Positions 7,459 through 12,192 of a stretch of 12,192 bases of DNA are shown piece after piece (the first letter of the stretch is position 1; each line of letters begins with the position of its first letter). The DNA comes from an uncultured beta proteobacterium (GTDB lineage: Bacteria; Pseudomonadota; Gammaproteobacteria; Burkholderiales; Burkholderiaceae_C), in NCBI GenBank assembly GCA_903958915.1, contig CAJBVC010000341.1, positions 1 through 12,192 on the forward strand, given 5' to 3'. The notes beneath the pieces were generated by a model. It searched no databases. It was not told the DNA's origin and saw only the letters and a list, made by a program, of their open reading frames with translations. The translations under genes and the position numbers were made by a program.

Positions 7459-8434
7459 TATTGCCTCACCGCCGTCGCTTGCCGACAAAGTAGCCTCCAT
7501 CCAGTCCCGGCTGGCCGTGCCAGTGTTTGCTGCGCCCATGTTTCTCGTGTCAGGTCCGGAGTTGGTCGTGGCGGCATGCAAGGCCGGGGTGATCGGTACT
7601 TTTCCAACCCTCAATGCCCGGCCCCTGCCCGAACTCGACAAATGGCTACAGTTAATCAGCGGTGAAATGAAGTCTTTTGCTGATGCAGGTGGCCGCCCCG
7701 CCCCTTGGGCAGCCAACCTGATCGTTCATAGAAGCAATCCGCGTGCTGAGGACGACCTGGCGCTGGTACTGCACTACCGACCGGAAATTGTAATTACAGC
7801 GCTGAGCACACCTGCCTCGGTGGTCGACGCTGTTCATGCCTATGGTGGCTTAGTTTTTGCCGACGTCAACTCGGTTCGATATGCACGCAAGGCAGCACAA
7901 GCTGGCGCCGATGGTCTGGTGTTGGTCGCATCTGGCGCTGGAGGCCATACCGGGGCCGTGTCCGCTTTCTCGTTGCTGCCGGCAGTGCGTACGTTCTTTT
8001 CTGGACCGATCGCATTGGGCGGGGGCATTGTCAACGGCCGCGGCGTACGTGCCGCCCAAGTGCTTGGTGCCGATTTTGCCTATCTAGGTACGAGGTTTAT
8101 CGCCGCTGCCGAAAGCCAGGCAAGTGCCGGCTATAAGCAAATGCTTGTGGACTGCAGCGAAGAAGACATTGTCCAAAGCGCCCACTTCACCGGTGTAACG
8201 GCGAACTATCTGTTACCCAGCATCTTGCAGGCGGGACTAGACCTCGAAACCTTGAACGCTCGGGCTGAAAAAAAGTTTGATCACCGAGACACCACCGCCA
8301 ACGGCGAGACCAAAGCGTGGCGTGATATCTGGGCCGCTGGCCATGGAGTGCGGGCCATTCACAGCGTTCAGACTACCGCCGAAATAGTTGACGAACTGAA
8401 GCTTGACTACCTTGCAGCGCGAGTTGCATCATGA
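7451..8434 (+). CDS. Nitronate monooxygenase / 2-nitropropane dioxygenase family flavoprotein
   Basis: A 327-residue FMN-dependent TIM-barrel protein. It shows the family core SGAGGHTGAVSAFSL (161-175) with the probable catalytic His166, the phosphate-binding ALGGGIVNG (188-196) and YLGTRFIAA (211-219), plus the N-terminal PVFAAPMFLVSG (24-35). Named members oxidise alkyl nitronates, but the family also includes FabK-type enoyl reductases and many uncharacterised members encoded beside acyl-CoA genes. Placement between a CoA ligase and a thioesterase, with overlaps of 8 and 4 nt, suggests action on a CoA thioester rather than detoxification of nitroalkane. That is inference, and nothing nitro-specific is encoded nearby. 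Translation is probably coupled to the ligase; no separate promoter is visible. Confidence 0.85.
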   Translation: MSDIASPPSLADKVASIQSRLAVPVFAAPMFLVSGPELVVAACKAGVIGTFPTLNARPLPELDKWLQLISGEMKSFADAGGRPAPWAANLIVHRSNPRAEDDLALVLHYRPEIVITALSTPASVVDAVHAYGGLVFADVNSVRYARKAAQAGADGLVLVASGAGGHTGAVSAFSLLPAVRTFFSGPIALGGGIVNGRGVRAAQVLGADFAYLGTRFIAAAESQASAGYKQMLVDCSEEDIVQSAHFTGVTANYLLPSILQAGLDLETLNARAEKKFDHRDTTANGETKAWRDIWAAGHGVRAIHSVQTTAEIVDELKLDYLAARVAS

Positions 8435-8850
8435 GCGCTATTGATCCCGCGTTGTTGCCAGTGGTCGCAGCACGCGAAGGTCTGGGTGGAGAGGTACTTT
8501 CAGTCGACGATGATACTGGTGCAGCGCGACTGCGATTCGTTCCCGGCTCCAACCATAAAAACCTCGCCGGTACGGTATTCGGTGGGTATATGGCATCGAT
8601 AATCGACGACGCTGCGGGCATTGCAACCTGGTTCGGAGGTGGCCAACGGCCTTTCGCTACATCCCAAATTTCGGTTAGTTTCCTGCGTGCTGCACAAGCG
8701 CAGGAGCCTTTGATAGCAGATGTCATCGTGAACTTTGCAGGCAAACGACAGGCCTTTGTAGAAGTCAGAGTAAGCCGAGAGGACGGAAATGAAATGGTAG
8801 CGATCGGTAACATTGTCCAATCGTTTCTTGAAACAAAAATGCGCGACTGA
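8431..8850 (+). CDS. PaaI-family hotdog thioesterase
   Basis: A 139-residue single-hotdog protein, the usual family size. The active-site segment reads HKNLAGTVFGGYMASIIDDA (42-61); the GG turn and Asp59/Asp60 correspond to the PaaI helix and catalytic acid. The frequent HGG is FGG here, as in part of the acyl-CoA thioesterase family. It would act in the cytoplasm, hydrolysing acyl-CoA formed in the pathway, either as a committed step or to rescue CoA from dead-end products. The start overlaps the previous stop as ATGA, so it is the third gene of the ligase operon. The next gene converges on it after 56 nt. That gap holds only a weak 6-bp hairpin. Confidence 0.86.
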   Translation: MSAIDPALLPVVAAREGLGGEVLSVDDDTGAARLRFVPGSNHKNLAGTVFGGYMASIIDDAAGIATWFGGGQRPFATSQISVSFLRAAQAQEPLIADVIVNFAGKRQAFVEVRVSREDGNEMVAIGNIVQSFLETKMRD

Positions 8851-8906
8851 CCGGACTTGGTGCTTGCAACGATCAAGCAATTTCTGCTGCCAACGGCTTC
8901 ACCACG

Positions 8907-9500
8907 CTATTTCGGTGGCATGGTTAGCGTTCCAGCCGGGACACCAAGAATTTGGTTGAGCTCAATTTTGTTGCCATCTGCGTCCCGCACTGCGCTAAAC
9001 ATGACCGGAATGACGCCTCCACCTGGTGCGGGATATTCCACTTTGGTTGGTTCGGTCTCGACCCGAATATGCGGTGTGGCTGCAATCTTGGGCCAGCGGG
9101 TACCTAAATCCGCCACATTGATCACCATGATCATCTTGACAGGCCCAGTTTGCATCACCGGTGGCTCTGGCTCCACGGAGGGCGTCAAGCGCTGCAAGAG
9201 TCCCAGCGCGCCAATGAAGGTATCGTTGGCCCGCAACAGCACCAGGCGCATGGTTGGCGCTAGCGGCTTGCCATCGCTGCCCGTGCCTCCTCCCATGCGC
9301 TGATCGTAAATCGGTTTGAGTCCCAACGCATCACGGTACAAGGCCAAAGATTTGTCAATGTCACGAACCACCAATGTGGTACGCCGAATATCTACCGGAG
9401 TGCGCTCGTCGGGTGATACCGGCTCTGCACCAACCAGCGAGCAAGTGAGGCCGCCAATCACCGCAAGCGTGACTAGACGAAACAGAATAGGTATTTTCAA
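8907..9500 (-). CDS. Exported VOC (glyoxalase/bleomycin-resistance fold) family protein
   Basis: 197 residues from a TTG at 9500. I choose this start because GGAG lies 6 nt upstream (9507-9510, minus strand) and it yields a classic signal peptide: MKIPILFR, a hydrophobic core LVTLAVIGGL, and a likely cut after LVGA before EPVSP. A TTG at 9527 would add nine residues with no better ribosome site. The single Cys in the signal is not in a lipobox, so the product is probably a soluble periplasmic protein. The VOC unit runs from IRRTTLVVRDIDKSLALYRD to GNKIELNQI, containing the C-terminal Glu often used as a metal ligand. The usual first-strand His is not evident. It resembles the cytoplasmic VOC protein starting at 10017 along most of its length, so they are paralogues. 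It diverges from that operon. The function is unknown. Confidence 0.82.
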   Translation of the reverse strand: MKIPILFRLVTLAVIGGLTCSLVGAEPVSPDERTPVDIRRTTLVVRDIDKSLALYRDALGLKPIYDQRMGGGTGSDGKPLAPTMRLVLLRANDTFIGALGLLQRLTPSVEPEPPVMQTGPVKMIMVINVADLGTRWPKIAATPHIRVETEPTKVEYPAPGGGVIPVMFSAVRDADGNKIELNQILGVPAGTLTMPPK

Positions 9501-9506
9501 AGGGAT

Positions 9507-9510
9507 CTCC
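9507..9510 (-). promoter_or_regulatory. Shine-Dalgarno deciding a TTG start
   Basis: GGAG on the minus strand, 6 nt before the TTG at 9500. It is the best-spaced ribosome site near this N-terminus and gives a signal peptide that begins in the normal way with a short basic stretch. Confidence 0.5.
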
Positions 9511-9552
9511 ACAACGGCACGGTTCAAGTCACTGTCACATTAGTTCCGTGCA

Positions 9553-9700
9553 TTGTGCAAAATCGAAACGAACGTCACCAGGTTCCATGCACAAACAAGA
9601 ATCGTGCCTAAGTTTCTGCTTTGTCCACGGCTTGGGCCTATGCGATTAAGTGCGCACAAATCTTGCTTATTTGCTTCGCACGTAGCAACAACCATGTTGC
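9553..9700. promoter_or_regulatory. Divergent regulatory region with inverted repeats
   Basis: The 218 nt between the exported VOC start and DUF1330 contain no gene. Three symmetric elements are visible: TTGTGCA at 9553-9559 with its inverse TGCACAA at 9588-9594; the self-complementary GTGCGCAC at 9650-9657; and GCAACA-ACCA-TGTTGC at 9685-9700, ending 18 nt before the DUF1330 ATG. The last could be an operator or a leader hairpin over the ribosome-binding zone. No convincing -35/-10 pair was found. Confidence 0.4.
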
Positions 9701-9718
9701 ACTAAACAAGAGATACCC

Positions 9719-10024
9719 ATGACAGCCTACATGATCGTAACCGCCCATATTCAGGATCGCGATGCCTTTATTTCCGGGTATGGCAAAGCTGCGGCTGCGC
9801 TTGTAGCCCAATTCGGCGGCACCTATGTGTTACGTGGCCCGGGAGTCACCATGCTGGAAGGAAACTTCGGTCAAGGCGCGTCGATGGTGATTTCAGAATG
9901 GCCCGACAAGGCCACCGCGCAAGCCTTCTGGGATTCGCCTGAGTATCAGCAGGTTAAGAAATTGCGTGAAGGTATCGCAGACTGCCAAGTGCTCTTGATT
10001 GAGGCTGCGAAAATCAATGGTTGA
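9719..10024 (+). CDS. DUF1330 family protein
   Basis: A 101-residue protein matching DUF1330, a small dimeric alpha/beta-barrel (ferredoxin-like) family. Typical parts are the opening MTAYMIVTAHIQDRDAF, the middle TYVLRGPGVTMLEG, and SEWPDKATAQAFWDSPEYQQ (62-81), followed by a final CQVLLIEA strand. The family is uncharacterised biochemically, and its fold relates to antibiotic-biosynthesis monooxygenases and muconolactone isomerases. As first gene of a catabolic-looking operon it may catalyse a small-molecule isomerisation or bind an intermediate; this is inference. Its stop overlaps the next gene by 8 nt (ATGGTTGA). A weak AAGAGA lies about 6 nt upstream of the ATG. Confidence 0.88.
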   Translation: MTAYMIVTAHIQDRDAFISGYGKAAAALVAQFGGTYVLRGPGVTMLEGNFGQGASMVISEWPDKATAQAFWDSPEYQQVKKLREGIADCQVLLIEAAKING

Positions 10025-10481
10025 CATTGTCAAACGCACTACGTTGATGGTGCGCAGTGCCGAAGCTGCAGCGAATTGGTACGAGACCGTGTTTGGCATG
10101 ACGCGCTGGATGGATGTGCCATTTACGCTTTCCGGAACGCAACTTGCCGCTGGTAGCAAGGGTGACCAGACCAGGCTGGTGATCATGAAAGCGCTCGACG
10201 ATGTTATTGGCATGATCGGTTTGCTCGAATGGGTTGAGCCCAAAGCCGATGCGCCAACCGAAATTCCCCGGCGCATCGGGTTTGGCGCGCCGATCTTTGT
10301 CATCGCTGCAGCCGACTGCGCATCCACAACCGAGCGTGCCCGCCAGGCTGGCTCCCACATTCACTGCGAGCCACATCCCTGGATCGTCACCGGCGCCGAT
10401 GGGCGGGCAAAGGAAATGATAGGGGCGAGTTTCTTTGATCTCGATGGTTACTTCTTTGAGGTCAACCAGGCAGTCGCATGA
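10017..10481 (+). CDS. VOC family protein (cytoplasmic paralogue)
   Basis: 154 residues from the ATG at 10017, which overlaps the DUF1330 stop by 8 nt. GAGG lies about 12 nt upstream, and the earlier TTG at 9999 is less likely. It has two VOC half-modules, beginning VKRTTLMVRSAEAAANWYET and ending FFDLDGYFFEVNQ. The Glu in FFEVNQ is a possible metal ligand; the usual first-strand His is not present. The stretch RLVIMKALDDVIGMIGLLEW parallels RLVLLRANDTFIGALGLLQR of the exported VOC protein encoded divergently, so the two share recent ancestry. There is no signal peptide. VOC enzymes include dioxygenases, epimerases and lyases; which applies is unknown. The stop overlaps the reductase start as ATGA. 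Confidence 0.84.
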   Translation: MVDIVKRTTLMVRSAEAAANWYETVFGMTRWMDVPFTLSGTQLAAGSKGDQTRLVIMKALDDVIGMIGLLEWVEPKADAPTEIPRRIGFGAPIFVIAAADCASTTERARQAGSHIHCEPHPWIVTGADGRAKEMIGASFFDLDGYFFEVNQAVA

Positions 10482-11560
10482 ACCTGCTTGGACAATTTGA
10501 TGCCGAGGTTTGCGGCAAAGAAATTCGCGACGACAGCAATTTTCAGTGGCGCGTAGCACGTGCTCCACAGGGATCACTGCAGCCCGACGATTTTTCCTGG
10601 GTGGAGTCCCCAGTTACTGAGCCGGGTGCTTGTGAAGTGTTACTTAAGACGCTCTACCTGGGCCTCGCCCCGGTCATGCGCATGTATATGCAAGGCGGCG
10701 CTGCGGCGGGCGAAGTTCCGCTGCGACCTGGTGACCTAATCCATGGCCGCGGTGTCGCACAAGTTATCAAATCGCGACATCCCCATTGGCGCGAGGGCGA
10801 CCTGGTACAGGGACAGATTGGCTGGCAAACCTACAAAGTCAGCGCCATGACACCAGCGGAAAAGATGTTTCGGGTGCATCTTCACGGACTGCCAGCACTG
10901 TACGCTTGCAAGACCCTGGGCATGACCGGTTTGTCGGCCCACGCAGGTCTGTTTGCGTGCGGTGAACCGCGGGCTGACGATACCCTGGTGCTTTCTGGCG
11001 CGGCGGGAGGTGTGGGCTCCATCGTCAGTCAACTGGCCGCCAACGTCGCTGGATGCCGGGTGATCGGCATCGCGGGCGGACCCGAGAAGTGTGACCTTGT
11101 TGGCCAACAGGGGTGCGTAGCCGCCATTGACTACAAGTCCGATGACCTGCAGCAGCGTCTGAAGGATTTGTGCCCCCACGGCATCGATTGCTATTTTGAC
11201 AATGTGGGTGGCGAGACGCTGGCCACGGTACTGGAACACCTGGCGCACAGGGCGCGCATTGTCCTGTGCGGATCCATCTCGGAGTACGCTCGGGAACAGC
11301 CGTTCGGGCTCACCAACTACACCCGACTGCGCAGCAAGGACGCGCGCATGCAGGGCTTTTTTGTTTACAACCACCTCGATCGATGGGAGACAGTGATGGC
11401 AGAACTTGCAGGATGGATTCACGATGGACGACTGCGTCCCAGGCACGATGTCACCGCAGGCTTTCAGAACATGCCCAAAGCCCTGGCACGGCTCTATGCC
11501 GGCTTGAACCAGGGTGCGGCCATTTGCGACGTGCGTGGCGAACCGGAGTCGTCGCTATGA
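10478..11560 (+). CDS. NADP-dependent MDR oxidoreductase (CurA / leukotriene B4 dehydrogenase type)
   Basis: A 360-residue zinc-independent medium-chain reductase. Evidence is FQWRVARAPQG (22-32), LGLAPVMRMYM (61-71), LGMTGLSAHAGL (147-158), the nucleotide-binding SGAAGGVGS (173-181), Lys204 in GGPEKC (NADPH 2'-phosphate contact in this family), and FDNVGG (240-245). Family members reduce the C=C bond of alpha,beta-unsaturated ketones or aldehydes with NADPH, so a role in saturating an enone intermediate is plausible. The first ~20 residues extend beyond usual family N-termini. No other ATG, GTG or TTG lies between, and the ATGA overlap with the preceding gene supports the start. It couples to the next gene by another ATGA. 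Confidence 0.89.
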   Translation: MNLLGQFDAEVCGKEIRDDSNFQWRVARAPQGSLQPDDFSWVESPVTEPGACEVLLKTLYLGLAPVMRMYMQGGAAAGEVPLRPGDLIHGRGVAQVIKSRHPHWREGDLVQGQIGWQTYKVSAMTPAEKMFRVHLHGLPALYACKTLGMTGLSAHAGLFACGEPRADDTLVLSGAAGGVGSIVSQLAANVAGCRVIGIAGGPEKCDLVGQQGCVAAIDYKSDDLQQRLKDLCPHGIDCYFDNVGGETLATVLEHLAHRARIVLCGSISEYAREQPFGLTNYTRLRSKDARMQGFFVYNHLDRWETVMAELAGWIHDGRLRPRHDVTAGFQNMPKALARLYAGLNQGAAICDVRGEPESSL

Positions 11561-12003
11561 GCGGCGTGCGTTTTCAACGGGGCAACCATGTGGTGGCGAA
11601 TCTCGATTTGGCCCTGCGTTTTTACCGCGATGTACTGGGTTTTGACGTCACCTTCACCCTGCCGCACAACCCGGAGAGTTACTCCTTTCCGGTGTTCGAT
11701 ATCCCTGGCCAAGCCCAGATGCGTTTTTGCGTACTCTCCACCGCAACCCAGGAGCGGGTGATGGCACTCACCGAAATCACCAACGTGCCGCTGGCTTCGG
11801 TACCACACCCCCGGCGCTCGGCCATCGTGCTCGAAGTGGATGACCCCGATACCGTGATGGCTGGCGCACAGGCACTCGGCCTGAAAGTGTACGACGAAGC
11901 AGTACTCATTACCAAGGACGGGCGCCGTGGGCGGGAAATTGGTATTGTTGATTTTGATGACAATCTGGTGGTGATTTACCAGATCACCGGAGTAGCGCAA
12001 TGA
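11557..12003 (+). CDS. VOC family protein (second of operon)
   Basis: 148 residues, starting at the ATG that overlaps the reductase stop (ATGA). A much longer frame open upstream to 11266 lies inside the reductase gene and is rejected. The VOC pattern is clear: GNHVVANLDLALRFYRDVLG (9-28), where His11 could be a metal ligand; a central AIVLEVDDPDTVMAGAQALG; and a closing VDFDDNLVVIYQ. Where metal-using VOC enzymes normally have Glu near the end (NLVEIY), this protein has Val, so the metal site may be incomplete. It is more like ordinary lactoylglutathione-lyase/dioxygenase-type VOC proteins than the two paralogues nearby. Its substrate is unknown. The stop overlaps the following transporter start as ATGA. 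Confidence 0.82.
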   Translation: MSGVRFQRGNHVVANLDLALRFYRDVLGFDVTFTLPHNPESYSFPVFDIPGQAQMRFCVLSTATQERVMALTEITNVPLASVPHPRRSAIVLEVDDPDTVMAGAQALGLKVYDEAVLITKDGRRGREIGIVDFDDNLVVIYQITGVAQ

Positions 12004-12192
12004 ACACCAGCACCTGGCCCGCCCCGCGTTCTGCCTGGACCATGGTGATTTTGCTCACCATTGCCTATGTTTTTTCCTATGTGGATCGGTCGATCCTGGG
12101 CCTTTTGATCGAACCGATCAAGGCGGATATTCATTTGACCGATGAACAGATTGGCTACCTGATTGGCCCGGCATTCGCGTTGTTTTACGCCA
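12000..12192 (+). CDS. MFS transporter (3' truncated by window)
   Basis: The first 64 residues of a major facilitator protein, with the rest beyond the window. After a short N-tail the first helix reads MVILLTIAYVFSYVDRSILG (15-34), with the Asp-Arg pair typical of the spinster/ACS-like aromatic- and sugar-acid carrier branch. A loop IKADIHLTDEQIG (40-52) and the start of helix 2 (FALFYA) follow. The ATG overlaps the preceding stop as ATGA, making it at least the fifth gene of this operon. It is a second, separate transporter from the one at 4323-5591, suggesting this operon handles its own substrate. Confidence 0.85.
   Translation, partial: MNTSTWPAPRSAWTMVILLTIAYVFSYVDRSILGLLIEPIKADIHLTDEQIGYLIGPAFALFYA

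Noticed and set aside
8822..8834. GTTTC-TT-GAAAC palindrome resembling the operator octamer
   Set aside because: It is inside the thioesterase coding end and lacks the full CTGAAACA; probably coincidence.
8861..8879. TGCTTG-N7-CAAGCA hairpin between convergent genes as a terminator
   Set aside because: Only a 6-bp, moderately AT-rich stem with no clean U-tract; too weak to call.
8857..9303. 148-codon plus-strand open frame opposite the exported VOC gene
   Set aside because: The minus strand encodes a coherent VOC domain with signal peptide; the plus frame shows no family pattern.
10736..11446. 236-codon open frame on the minus strand
   Set aside because: It is antisense to the MDR reductase; composition shadow typical of GC-rich DNA.
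11266..11556. 97-codon N-terminal extension of the second operon VOC protein
   Set aside because: It lies inside the reductase gene in another frame; the VOC domain starts right after the ATGA-coupled ATG at 11557.
1..12192. CRISPR arrays, tRNA/rRNA genes, transposases, attachment sites
   Set aside because: No regular repeat-spacer pattern, RNA gene signature, transposase motif or flanking inverted repeats were seen on reading through.

Overview
The window looks like part of a betaproteobacterial chromosome, probably Burkholderiales (Comamonadaceae-like). This rests on the GC-rich, tightly overlapping catabolic operons and on the families present: CoA ligase, HMG-CoA-lyase-like enzyme, MFS carriers, VOC proteins and DUF1330. 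No rRNA, tRNA, insertion sequence, phage gene or CRISPR array is visible. The taxonomic call is an inference.

Region 1 (1-2659, + strand). This is the 3' part of a molybdopterin oxidoreductase large subunit followed by its complete iron-sulfur subunit. Both belong to the pyrogallol-phloroglucinol transhydroxylase / resorcinol hydroxylase branch of the DMSO reductase family. The small subunit keeps ligands for two [4Fe-4S] clusters, but all four expected ligands of a third are replaced or deleted. This pair is visibly lower in GC than the rest in hand-counted samples.

Region 2 (2622-5591, - strand). Transcribed right to left are an MFS carboxylate-type transporter, a small lipoprotein of unknown function and an HMG-CoA-lyase-family enzyme. 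The lyase 3' end overlaps the convergent iron-sulfur subunit gene by 38 nt.

Region 3 (5592-8850). A 346-nt divergent intergenic region carries three copies of the octamer CTGAAACA, two direct and one inverted. It is followed by a + strand operon with overlapping genes: acyl-CoA ligase, nitronate-monooxygenase-family flavoprotein and hotdog thioesterase. The MFS carrier and this operon diverge from the operator-like region, so together they look like one uptake-and-activation unit for an organic acid.

Region 4 (8907-12192). A signal-peptide-bearing VOC protein on the - strand diverges from a + strand operon: DUF1330, VOC, NADP-dependent MDR reductase, a second VOC and a second MFS transporter cut by the window end. 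The genes overlap by 4 or 8 nt. The exported VOC and the first operon VOC are recognisable paralogues, one predicted periplasmic and the other cytoplasmic.

Together the window reads as an accessory catabolic island with two transporters, CoA activation, C-C lyase, flavin and NADPH enzymes and a Mo enzyme. The sequence alone does not reveal the substrate. Most notable are the cluster-depleted transhydroxylase-like small subunit, the periplasmic/cytoplasmic VOC pair with its uncharacterised operon, and the three-copy operator-like element.
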